Below are positions 1-6,618 of a DNA stretch of 6,618 bases, piece by piece (within the stretch, counting starts at the first letter, position 1; every line of letters begins with the position of its first letter). The position numbers and the translations under genes are program-made. The notes below the pieces were generated by a model that worked only from the letters and a program-made list of their open reading frames with translations, had not been told where the DNA came from and searched no databases. Source of the stretch: an uncultured Prevotella sp. (lineage in GTDB: Bacteria > Bacteroidota > Bacteroidia > Bacteroidales > Bacteroidaceae); the NCBI GenBank assembly GCA_937892695.1, contig CALBJK010000049.1:1-6618 (forward strand), given 5' to 3'.

Positions 1-767
1 GGTTCCATCTCGAACTCAAAGGCCAGGGCTATGCAGCCGCCCGCTACGCCGTGGCCGTTAGTGACACCCCAACAGGCCCATACCGTTTCGTCAGGTCGGG
101 TAGGGTGAATCCCGGAAAGTATCCCTGCGGAATATCTAAGAAAGCCAAGGCCGTAATGGACACGCTCGATGTCGACAACTACAAGACATGGTGGACACCC
201 CAGTGGCGTAAGGCCGTAAAGGAGGGACTCTACTTCCGTCGCGACCTCGCCGGAGGGCAGATGGCGCGCGACCAGACAATCTTTGTCGACGACGACGGCA
301 AGGCATATCACATTTATTCGTCAGAAGAAAATCTCACTCTCCAGATAGCCGAGCTGACCGACGACTATACTGCCCACACCGGACGCTTCGTCCGTCTCGC
401 CCCCGGCGGCCACAACGAGGCACCGGCCATATTCAAGAAGGACGGCGCCTACTGGATGATAACAAGCGGCTGCACCGGATGGGATCCCAACGAGGCACGC
501 ATGTTCACGGCCAAGAACATATTCGGTCCGTGGAAACAGCTGCCCAATCCCTGTGTAGGGCCGAAGGCCGAGATCACCTTTGGCGGACAGAGCACATATA
601 TATTAAAGGTGGAAGGCAAGAAAGATGCCTTCATCTTCATGGCCGACATCTGGCGGCCGAAGAATCCTATCGATGCCCGTTACGTGTGGCTGCCCATAAC
701 GTTCAATAAGGGTGTGCCCGTGGTAGAGTGGCGCGACAGCTGGTCGCCTGCTGCCTTCTGGAAGTAA
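1..767 (+). CDS. Glycoside hydrolase family 43 (subfamily 24/34-like), 5' end outside the window
   Basis: The reading frame is open from the first full codon at position 3 to TAA at 765-767, giving 254 visible residues. A GTG at 51 is in frame, but conserved-looking sequence precedes it (GQGYAAARYAVAVSDTPTGP), so the true start lies upstream and about the first quarter or more of the enzyme is missing. Seen, numbering from codon 3: a beta-propeller blade motif ARDQTIFVDDDG whose Asp90 aligns with the GH43 pKa-modulating Asp; YHIYSSEEN just after it; NEAPAIFK, whose Glu139 occupies the place of the general acid in the usual EGP motif; FGGQSTYIL with Gln196; and a C-terminal YVWLPITF strand. 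The catalytic base, normally an N-terminal Asp, cannot be checked. From memory, the SSEEN and TSGCTGW style of sequence fits GH43 subfamilies 24/34, which include exo-beta-1,3-galactanases and galactosidases; the substrate is therefore inference. The product is probably secreted or periplasmic, but its signal peptide would be outside the window. Parts of the gene look more GC-rich than the two downstream genes (some 60-base rows are about two-thirds GC). Confidence 0.88.
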   Translation, partial: FHLELKGQGYAAARYAVAVSDTPTGPYRFVRSGRVNPGKYPCGISKKAKAVMDTLDVDNYKTWWTPQWRKAVKEGLYFRRDLAGGQMARDQTIFVDDDGKAYHIYSSEENLTLQIAELTDDYTAHTGRFVRLAPGGHNEAPAIFKKDGAYWMITSGCTGWDPNEARMFTAKNIFGPWKQLPNPCVGPKAEITFGGQSTYILKVEGKKDAFIFMADIWRPKNPIDARYVWLPITFNKGVPVVEWRDSWSPAAFWK

Positions 768-775
768 TCCCATGG

Positions 776-890
776 AGTAGAGACGCCACTCCGGTGCGTT
801 TCCCAAACGGAATGCCACCCGTGTTTTCCATAATATGCGGTATGTGATTGCACTCCTCTGGGGGAGACGCGCCGAAGTGGTGTCTCTACT
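776..890. repeat. Long near-perfect inverted repeat (29-base arms) after the GH43 gene
   Basis: Arms 776-804 and 862-890 are inverted complements. On a + strand transcript, 25 of 29 positions form Watson-Crick pairs, three form G-U pairs (785/881, 795/871, 800/866), and one is a C-A mismatch (791/875). The outer end begins AGTAGAGACGC and closes with the complementary GTGTCTCTACT. A shorter extension, CCC at 769-771 with GGG at 895-897, flanks the arms, and an inner partial stem pairs 809-817 with 848-856 (7 of 9). The structure starts nine bases after the hydrolase stop codon. It could act as a 3' mRNA-stabilising hairpin or a transcription barrier, but there is no T-run after it, so it is not a standard intrinsic terminator. 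The alternative is an extragenic palindromic repeat or a MITE-like element; no target-site duplication is evident at its edges. Confidence 0.85.
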
Positions 891-1064
891 GCGAGGGTGC
901 TATCGACGGACGCATTAGCCGTGCTTACATACTGGCGATACAAATGATAATGTATCCGTTGGGAAGAAAACGTAAATCCGAACTTGAATAATGTCTGTTA
1001 GTCGTCAGATCTCGTTTTTACGGAAAAATTCCCTTTTCGTACGAATTTTACCCCTGTGAGAATG

Positions 1065-1101
1065 TGAAATTTCGATTAAATTTGCAATCGAAAATGAAAT
1101 T
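1065..1101 (+). promoter_or_regulatory. Candidate operator and -7 promoter box (distal)
   Basis: A perfect 8-base inverted repeat, TTTCGATT (1070-1077) and AATCGAAA (1086-1093), is separated by 8 bases. It is bracketed by a direct repeat of TGAAATT at 1065-1071 and 1095-1101, 30 bases apart. The spacer between the arms overlaps TAAATTTG (1077-1084), which fits the Bacteroidota -7 consensus TAnnTTTG exactly. The matching -33 TTTG is not present at the expected distance; TGTG at 1055-1058, 18 bases upstream, is a poor substitute. A promoter with a good -7 and poor -33 would suit dependence on an activator. If used, it would give a leader of about 240 bases before the transporter gene. In AT-rich DNA such matches can arise by chance. 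Confidence 0.35.
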
Positions 1102-1145
1102 AAAGACAATCGTCCATGAATACTAAGCAATGAATATGTATGAGG

Positions 1146-1164
1146 CGATTAACTTAATATCGAA
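1146..1164. promoter_or_regulatory. Second CGATTAA imperfect palindrome, possible paired operator
   Basis: CGATTAACTTAATATCGAA is an imperfect palindrome. It shares the pattern CGATTAAnTT, then AAT, then CGAA with the site that begins at 1073, exactly 73 bases upstream (about seven helical turns). Two similarly built sites in the region before a susC-type gene could bind a dimeric PUL regulator. This is inference from sequence symmetry only; no known operator consensus is matched. Confidence 0.25.
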
Positions 1165-1278
1165 TTTTCACTTAACGTTCAACCTTGTTGCTGTCTCGAC
1201 TATTAGAAAGGTTTTGAATCTCTCAATATATAAAAGGTGGAACATGGCGCAATGACGTGAAGGTCTGAGTAATAAACG

Positions 1279-1286
1279 AACGTTTG
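1279..1286 (+). promoter_or_regulatory. Weak candidate proximal -7 box (AACGTTTG)
   Basis: AACGTTTG matches the Bacteroidota -7 element TAnnTTTG at all fixed positions but the first. It would place transcription start about 40 bases before the ATG at 1335, a typical leader length. No TTTG -33 element lies 19-21 bases upstream, so support is slight. It competes with the distal box at 1077-1084. Confidence 0.2.
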
Positions 1287-1315
1287 ACATATCGTGCAAT
1301 TACGAGAATTCAACT

Positions 1316-1334
1316 AAACAATTTCAATATAAGT
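1316..1334 (+). promoter_or_regulatory. A-rich translation initiation region before the transporter start
   Basis: There is no AGGAGG-like sequence before the ATG at 1335; instead the leader is A/T-rich, as is usual in Bacteroidota. The 8-mer AAACAATT at 1316-1323 recurs at 4667-4674 just before the lipoprotein gene's ATG, which supports choosing 1335 as the transporter start. The lack of a Shine-Dalgarno sequence is expected in this phylum. Confidence 0.4.
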
Positions 1335-4300
1335 ATGGACAAGAACTATTTACAGTTTTCTTCCAGACGGATACTGCTTCCTTCAGTATTCGCAGCAGCT
1401 CTTGCAGGACTGACCCTTCCGGCTTCGGCCGTCACGGGCGCAGCTCAGGCCATCCAGGCCGAACAGACGCAGGGCGAAGTCAAAGGAAAGGTTGTCGACA
1501 GCGCGGGCGAACCCGTTATCGGCGCAACAGTAAAGATTGACGGCGTAGGCAAGGTCGGAGCAATAACCGACATCGACGGAAACTTCGTACTGAATAACGT
1601 TGCCAAAGGCGGTACGCTCGAAATCTCATCAATCGGTTACACTACCCAGAAGGTTTCGTTCCGTCCAGGCCAGAGTCTGAATGTGACGATGAAGGACGAT
1701 TCTCATACTCTTCAGGATGTCGTCGTAGTAGGTTTCGGAACACAGAAGAAGGTCAACCTCACCGGTGCCGTATCTGTCGTTACCAGCAAGGAAATAGCCC
1801 AGCGCCCTGTGCAGAGCGCGGCTTCCGCTCTGCAAGGATTGATTCCTGGATTGCAAATCAGTTCTTCGAGCGGTCGACTCGATTCCAATCCAAGTATCAA
1901 CGTTCGTGGTACTGCTACTATCGGAGAGGGTACGAGCGGTTCGCCTCTTGTTCTTATCGACGGTGCCGAAGGCGATATCAATACGCTCAACTCTCAGGAC
2001 ATAGAGAGTGTGTCGGTGCTGAAGGATGCAGCAGCATCTTCAATCTACGGTTCGCGTGCCCCATTCGGCGTAATCCTCATCACCACAAAGAAGGGTAAGC
2101 AAGGCAAAGTAAGCATCAATTATAACAACAGCTTCCGTTTCAGCGGCATGATTCGCGGTAAGCATACCATGAATTCTGTAGATTTCGCAAGTTGGCTGAA
2201 CGATATGATGGTCAACAATGGAGGTGCCGAATACATCGGCAAGAAGTGGATGGACGGAATTGTCGCTTATCACAATGCCACTCCCGTAGGTCCCGGTACG
2301 CGCCGCACGGCCGATGGTACGTTAGTATACGGCATCATGCCTAATGGCAACATTTGGGGCTCGCCGTACGATCCGGTGAAGAACGATCCTACCAACGGTT
2401 ATGGTTTTGACGATGTTGACTGGTACGATGCACTTTACAAATCTTCTACTTTCGCCATGGAGCACAATGCAAGCGTGAGTGGGGCAAACGATAATGTCAA
2501 CTATTATGCATCGTTCAACTATCTTGATAACAACGGTTTCCTGAAGCTCAATGATGACAACTACAAGCGATACAACTCGACTGCCAAGCTGGGCATCAAT
2601 ATCACTAAATGGCTGTCGATGAACTATAACATGCGCTTCGTCCGTACCGATTATGTACGTCCTTCTCGTTGGGACAGCAATGTCTACAACGATTTGGCTC
2701 GTCAAGGATGGCCTATTGTTCCGCTTTACGACCGTAACGGATATATGTTTGACGCACCATCTCCAGGACTTCAGATAGCTCAGGGAGGAAAGGACACGAC
2801 CCAGCGTGACATTCTGACTCAGCAAGTCAACTTTACGATTGAGCCGATAAAGAACTGGAAGACTCATGTCGACTTTACATACAAGACTGATAACGTTAAT
2901 AATCACTGGGACACCCATACCACATACAACCACGATGTCAACGGCAATCCGTATGTGAACACCGCTAACTCTGGACGTATTAACAGTGAAGTACATGAGA
3001 GCGATAAGAAGGAAAACTATTTCAACTTCCAGGCTTACACAGAATATGGTTTCAATATAGCCAAAAAGCATGACTTTCATGTTATGGCCGGTTTCCAGGC
3101 TGAACAGCTCAAGCAGTTCTACTTCGACGCTACTCGTAACGGACTTATCGATGACACGCGTCCTGAACTCAACCTTACTACCGGACTCGGACAAAACGGC
3201 AACCTCATCGACCCGTCAATAAGCGGATACCGCAACCAGTGGCAAACGGCTGGCTTCTTCGGTCGTCTGAATTATAATTACGACGAGCGTTACCTCTTGG
3301 AAGTGAATGTCCGCCATGACGGAACATCACGTTTCCGTCGCAATCAGATGTGGCGTACATTCCCGTCAGTTTCGTTAGGTTGGAATATCGCTAACGAGAA
3401 GTTCTTCCAAAGTGCGGCCAAGACTGTTAACTTGCTGAAATTTCGTGCTTCGTACGGCTCGCTCGGCAATCAGAACACTGACGACTGGTATCGTACTTAT
3501 CAGACAATAACTTATAATCCAACATCAGGCACATGGCTTCAGAACGGTCTGAAACCTTCGACTGTGGCAGCTCCAGGACTTGTTTCGGCTCTGCTTACAT
3601 GGGAAAAGATCGAGAGCTACGACCTTGGACTCGACTTCGGATTGTTGAACAATCGTCTGACCGGTTCGTTCGACTGGTATATTCGTAACACGAAAGACAT
3701 GGTCGGCAATGCTCCTGAGCTTCCTTCTGTTCTCGGAACAAGTGTACCTGTAACCAACAACACCGACCTCCGCACTTCTGGATGGGAATTGCAGATATCA
3801 TGGAGAGATGCTCTTAGCAATGGCCTGAACTATGGTGCAACATTCAATCTTTCCGATTCGCGTACAAAGATTACACGCTATCCGAACAACCCTACTAAGA
3901 GTATAAGCACATACATCGAGGGTCGCTACATAAACGAAATCTTCGGTTATGAGACCGTCGGTATAGCAAAGAGCGATAAGGAAATGCAAGACCATCTGGC
4001 CAAAGTCGACCAAAGCACGATCGGCGACAAATGGGGAGCTGGTGACATCATGTACAAGGATCTCAACGGCGACGGCAAGATTAGTAGCGGTGACGGTACC
4101 ATCAACGACCTCGGTGATAAGAAACTTATCGGTAACTCGACACCTCGTTTCCTCATGGGTCTTGACTTAAATGCAAGCTGGAAAGGCTTCGACGTACGTG
4201 CGTTCTTCCAGGGTGTGCTGAAGCGTGACTACTGGACGGGCAGTACTTTCTTGTTCGGAGCTGATGGCGGAGGCATGTGGTGGGCAGCAGGAATTACTGC

Positions 4301-4661
4301 TGTGCAAGACTACTACCGCGATGAGAACTCATGGTCGGTAAAGAACGGCTATCAGCAGGCAAATACAGATGCCTGGCTTCCGCGTGTATTGCCAAGTGCA
4401 AAGAATGAACAGTGCCAGACTCGCTATCTGCTCAATGCTGCATACGTGCGTCTGAAGAACCTTCAGGTAGGTTATACCATTCCGAGAGCGGTAACAAGCA
4501 AATGGAATATCAGCAATCTCCGCATATTCTTCTCGGCCGAGAACCTGCTGACTATAACAAGTATGCCTGACCAGTTTGACCCTGAGCTGATAGGACACGA
4601 GAACAACAATGGTTATCCTTTGTCACGCACTCTGTCATTCGGTCTTAACGTATCATTCTAA
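1335..4661 (+). CDS. SusC/RagA-family TonB-dependent outer-membrane transporter
   Basis: The protein is a 1108-residue oligosaccharide importer of the outer membrane, powered through TonB-ExbBD and working with the SusD-like partner encoded next. ATG at 1335 is preferred over the in-frame TTG at 1284 because it places a normal signal peptide at the N-terminus: basic residues at 11-12, a hydrophobic core, and a signal-peptidase-I site after LPASA at about residue 32. Domains in order: a short Ala/Gln-rich linker; a carboxypeptidase-regulatory-like beta-sandwich at about 47-122 (GKVVDSAGEPVIGATV, TDIDGNF); a TonB box DVVVVGFG at about 128-135; a plug with VLIDG at 206-210 and the SusC signature VLKDAAASSIYGSRAPFGV starting near 228; then the 22-strand barrel, including RHDGTSRF at 660-667 and an EF-hand-like DLNGDGKI at 909-916. 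The final residue is Phe, as expected for BAM-dependent insertion. No STN domain is present. The length is normal for the family, and no frameshift is seen. TAA is at 4659-4661. The transported glycan cannot be read from the sequence. Confidence 0.97.
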   Translation: MDKNYLQFSSRRILLPSVFAAALAGLTLPASAVTGAAQAIQAEQTQGEVKGKVVDSAGEPVIGATVKIDGVGKVGAITDIDGNFVLNNVAKGGTLEISSIGYTTQKVSFRPGQSLNVTMKDDSHTLQDVVVVGFGTQKKVNLTGAVSVVTSKEIAQRPVQSAASALQGLIPGLQISSSSGRLDSNPSINVRGTATIGEGTSGSPLVLIDGAEGDINTLNSQDIESVSVLKDAAASSIYGSRAPFGVILITTKKGKQGKVSINYNNSFRFSGMIRGKHTMNSVDFASWLNDMMVNNGGAEYIGKKWMDGIVAYHNATPVGPGTRRTADGTLVYGIMPNGNIWGSPYDPVKNDPTNGYGFDDVDWYDALYKSSTFAMEHNASVSGANDNVNYYASFNYLDNNGFLKLNDDNYKRYNSTAKLGINITKWLSMNYNMRFVRTDYVRPSRWDSNVYNDLARQGWPIVPLYDRNGYMFDAPSPGLQIAQGGKDTTQRDILTQQVNFTIEPIKNWKTHVDFTYKTDNVNNHWDTHTTYNHDVNGNPYVNTANSGRINSEVHESDKKENYFNFQAYTEYGFNIAKKHDFHVMAGFQAEQLKQFYFDATRNGLIDDTRPELNLTTGLGQNGNLIDPSISGYRNQWQTAGFFGRLNYNYDERYLLEVNVRHDGTSRFRRNQMWRTFPSVSLGWNIANEKFFQSAAKTVNLLKFRASYGSLGNQNTDDWYRTYQTITYNPTSGTWLQNGLKPSTVAAPGLVSALLTWEKIESYDLGLDFGLLNNRLTGSFDWYIRNTKDMVGNAPELPSVLGTSVPVTNNTDLRTSGWELQISWRDALSNGLNYGATFNLSDSRTKITRYPNNPTKSISTYIEGRYINEIFGYETVGIAKSDKEMQDHLAKVDQSTIGDKWGAGDIMYKDLNGDGKISSGDGTINDLGDKKLIGNSTPRFLMGLDLNASWKGFDVRAFFQGVLKRDYWTGSTFLFGADGGGMWWAAGITAVQDYYRDENSWSVKNGYQQANTDAWLPRVLPSAKNEQCQTRYLLNAAYVRLKNLQVGYTIPRAVTSKWNISNLRIFFSAENLLTITSMPDQFDPELIGHENNNGYPLSRTLSFGLNVSF

Positions 4662-4674
4662 AGAACAAACAATT

Positions 4675-6618
4675 ATGAAACTTTATAAATTATCAATACT
4701 GACAGTCGCTTTGGCCGCAGGACTTACGTCATGTAGCGACTGGTTGGAGCAGGAACCTGTTTCGCAGATTGCGCCAGACGGCTTTATGAATAAGGAGGCA
4801 AATCTACTTGCCACTGTAGATAAGCTGTACACAGATATCCTTCCTTCACATGGAAACAACAGCTATGGCCTATTCGGTAATGATGTCAATACCGACAATA
4901 TGGCAAACCGTAGCGGTGACGGAAAATACGGTACTAAACTGTGGAATGTAGGTACTACAAACAGCAACTGGGCTTGGGGCAATATACGTAACGTAAATTA
5001 CTGGCTTAATGAGTCTTTGGCTTCTTACAAGGCCAAAGGTATAAGCGGTACTGACAAGAACATACGCCAGTACATCGGCGAACTTTATTTCTTCCGAGCT
5101 TACTGCTACTTTGACATGCTTCAGAAGTGGGGTGACCTGCCAATCATTACCGAGTCGCTGTCTGACGAAGAAGCCGTTCTCGTTGCTGCAAACAAGCGTA
5201 CACCTTGCAATGATGTAGCGCGGTTCATCATTTCCGACCTCGACTCTGCCACCACTTTTATGCAGCCCGACTTTGAGGCTCATCATACCCGTGTGTCTTA
5301 CGATGCTGCTATGTTGCTTAAATCGCGTGTCGCACTCTATGAAGGTTCTTGGCTGAAGAATTTTGCAAACAGTCCTTTTGTTCCCAACGGACCGGGATGG
5401 CCTGGTGCTAAAAAGGATTATCTCAAGAACTATCAGTTCAAGGCAGGATCAATCGAAAAAGAACGCGACTGGTTCTTCAAGACTGCAGCCGAAGCAGCGC
5501 AGATTGTTGCTGACAGATACAAGAGCAAGCTCGTTGTAAACACCGGCACTGTTCCTCAAAAGGAAAGCGATCCTGAAAATCCATATTTGAGTTTGTGGGG
5601 AACGATTGACATGTCGAAAACTCCTGAAATTTTGCTCTGGCGTGAGTATAGCAACACGAAAAACATCACCAACAACGTAGAGTGTGCAGTACAGCAAGGC
5701 AACTATCTTAACGGACTCACACGCAGTATGGTCGAAGGTTATCTGATGAAGGATGGCAAGCCTATCTATGCTTCGGAGTACAAGTACAGTGACCAGACCA
5801 TCGCTGATGTCGCTAAAAACCGTGACCCACGTCTGACCGTGTTCCTGAAAGTTCCAGGACAGACCAACGTGTTCAAGAACATGTCATTTAATTCTGATCG
5901 TGCTGTCACAAATGAGCCAATGCCCTCAATAACTGTAGGAACGATTGAGAGCGGTTATAGTACAGGTTACGCCATCCGCAAAGGTGGTACGTTCGACAAG
6001 TCGCTTACAATCAACAACGGCGGCTATACAGCCTGTGCTTTGTTCCGTGCCACCGAAGCCCTTCTTAATTATATGGAGGCTGAATACGAACTTACTCATA
6101 ACGTAAATAGCGGAAACATTCTCGAATACTGGAAGGATGTCCGTCATTCGGCAGGTTTCACCGGTGCAGCAGCCGATCCTATGACAACAATCAATGCAAC
6201 TGATTTGTCGAAAGAGCCAGACAAGACGAAGTCGCAGTATGACTGGGGATTGTATTCGGCTGGTCAGAAATTGACGGATAAAGTGCTTTACTGTATACGT
6301 CGTGAACGTCGCAGTGAGCTTGTCGCAGAAGGACTCCGCTGGATGGATTTGCAGCGTTGGCGTTCTCTTGATCAGCTCATTGACACTCCGGTTCACATCG
6401 AGGGAATGAATCTCTGGGGGTCTGACATGCATAGTAAGTATGTGAATGCTGATGGTTCTTCATTGCTTCATTATGATGGAGACGGAACAGGTGCTACACC
6501 TAATGTCACATCTCCTAAAGTAAGCAACTATTTGCGTCCGCTTGAATTCAACAAAACGAGCAATTATATCAATGGTTTCACATGGCACTTGGCTCACTAC
6601 CTGCAGCCACTGCCTATC
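4675..6618 (+). CDS. SusD/RagB-family glycan-binding lipoprotein, 3' end outside the window
   Basis: The frame is open from ATG at 4675 to the window edge, giving 648 residues with no stop. The start follows the transporter stop by 13 bases, so the two genes form an operon. The N-terminus is a lipoprotein signal: MKLYK, a hydrophobic stretch, then the lipobox LTSC with the lipidated Cys at residue 20, followed by SDWLEQEP, a usual SusD mature start with acidic residues that suit surface export. Family motifs: FFRAYCYFDMLQKWGDLPII at 139-158, matching the conserved RAxxYFxLxxxWGDxPL stretch of the TPR-like core, and the C-terminal signature RRERRSELVAEGLRWMDLQRW beginning at 542 (its last residue is Trp562). 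The last visible residues, HYLQPLPI, match the conserved Y-L-x-P-I-P segment near the C-terminus, so only about 15-25 residues should be missing. At around 670 residues it is on the large side for SusD proteins. It is expected to sit on the cell surface and bind the glycan as a lid on the transporter. The ligand is not predictable from what is visible. Confidence 0.96.
   Translation, partial: MKLYKLSILTVALAAGLTSCSDWLEQEPVSQIAPDGFMNKEANLLATVDKLYTDILPSHGNNSYGLFGNDVNTDNMANRSGDGKYGTKLWNVGTTNSNWAWGNIRNVNYWLNESLASYKAKGISGTDKNIRQYIGELYFFRAYCYFDMLQKWGDLPIITESLSDEEAVLVAANKRTPCNDVARFIISDLDSATTFMQPDFEAHHTRVSYDAAMLLKSRVALYEGSWLKNFANSPFVPNGPGWPGAKKDYLKNYQFKAGSIEKERDWFFKTAAEAAQIVADRYKSKLVVNTGTVPQKESDPENPYLSLWGTIDMSKTPEILLWREYSNTKNITNNVECAVQQGNYLNGLTRSMVEGYLMKDGKPIYASEYKYSDQTIADVAKNRDPRLTVFLKVPGQTNVFKNMSFNSDRAVTNEPMPSITVGTIESGYSTGYAIRKGGTFDKSLTINNGGYTACALFRATEALLNYMEAEYELTHNVNSGNILEYWKDVRHSAGFTGAAADPMTTINATDLSKEPDKTKSQYDWGLYSAGQKLTDKVLYCIRRERRSELVAEGLRWMDLQRWRSLDQLIDTPVHIEGMNLWGSDMHSKYVNADGSSLLHYDGDGTGATPNVTSPKVSNYLRPLEFNKTSNYINGFTWHLAHYLQPLPI

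Larger units (their letters stand above)
768..1334. other. 567-base intergenic region between the GH43 gene and the transporter gene
   Basis: No convincing gene lies here. The first 130 bases are fairly GC-rich and are taken up by the inverted repeat listed separately. From about 960 the sequence becomes AT-rich and carries candidate regulatory sites, also listed separately. The longest frames are a 41-codon + strand ORF at 1130-1255 and a minus-strand frame across the palindrome, neither with recognisable features. A weak 6-base hairpin (GATACA at 937-942, TGTATC at 951-956) has no T-tract after it. The size of the gap suggests that the transporter/lipoprotein pair has its own promoter rather than relying on read-through from the hydrolase gene. 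Confidence 0.75.

Noticed and set aside
680..943. 87-codon minus-strand ORF across the end of the hydrolase gene and the palindrome
   Set aside because: It is made partly from the inverted repeat and the antisense of the hydrolase, with no recognisable protein features.
993..1019. Possible terminator: TCTG/CAGA stem followed by five T
   Set aside because: The stem has only four or five pairs with an 8-base loop, and the T-run is separated from it, which is too weak to call.
1130..1255. 41-codon + strand ORF beginning MNMYEAINLI in the intergenic region
   Set aside because: It has no recognisable motif, signal or clear initiation context, and this length is expected by chance; a leader peptide cannot be excluded but is not supported.
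1284..1334. TTG at 1284 as the transporter start, adding 17 residues
   Set aside because: The extra N-terminal residues would push the signal peptide inward, and the ATG at 1335 gives a standard signal peptide with an A-rich leader like that of the next gene.
2322..3194. 290-codon minus-strand ORF inside the transporter gene
   Set aside because: It lies entirely opposite the well-supported SusC coding frame, and its translation looks like a low-information antisense shadow.
4870..6432. Minus-strand ORFs of 138, 82 and 168 codons opposite the SusD-like gene
   Set aside because: The + strand frame is uninterrupted for 648 codons and carries lipobox and SusD motifs, so these are antisense shadows.

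Overview
The window is a piece of a Bacteroidota (order Bacteroidales, Prevotella/Muribaculaceae-like) polysaccharide-utilization locus. Three things point there: an adjacent SusC-type TonB-dependent transporter and SusD-type lipoprotein, the absence of strong Shine-Dalgarno sequences with A-rich stretches before the start codons instead, and a TAnnTTTG-type promoter element. The genus cannot be fixed from this sequence.

Layout, all genes on the + strand. (1) 1-767: the 3' end of a family-43 glycoside hydrolase gene whose start lies before the window. (2) 768-1334: a 567-base gap. Its first part carries a long, nearly perfect inverted repeat (776-890) directly after the hydrolase stop codon. 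Its AT-rich second part carries candidate regulatory sequences: two related CGATTAA-containing imperfect palindromes, one overlapping a possible -7 promoter box. (3) 1335-4661: a complete SusC/RagA-type outer-membrane transporter. (4) 4675-6618: a SusD/RagB-type surface glycan-binding lipoprotein, open to the window edge and missing roughly its last 15-25 residues. The transporter and lipoprotein genes are 13 bases apart and are very probably co-transcribed.

How they work together: in characterised loci of this kind, SusD-like lipoproteins close as a lid over the SusC-like barrel and deliver oligosaccharides for TonB-driven import, while glycoside hydrolases trim the glycan. The hydrolase resembles the GH43 subfamilies 24/34 that contain beta-1,3-galactan-active enzymes, so an arabinogalactan-type substrate is a reasonable but untested guess. 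The transporter lacks the N-terminal STN signalling domain, which argues against ECF-sigma/anti-sigma control through this protein and leaves other PUL regulators, such as a hybrid two-component system, as candidates.

The gene content is ordinary for a PUL, and I see no new protein system. The least explained element is the long palindrome at 776-890, followed by the paired operator-like sites upstream of the transporter gene.
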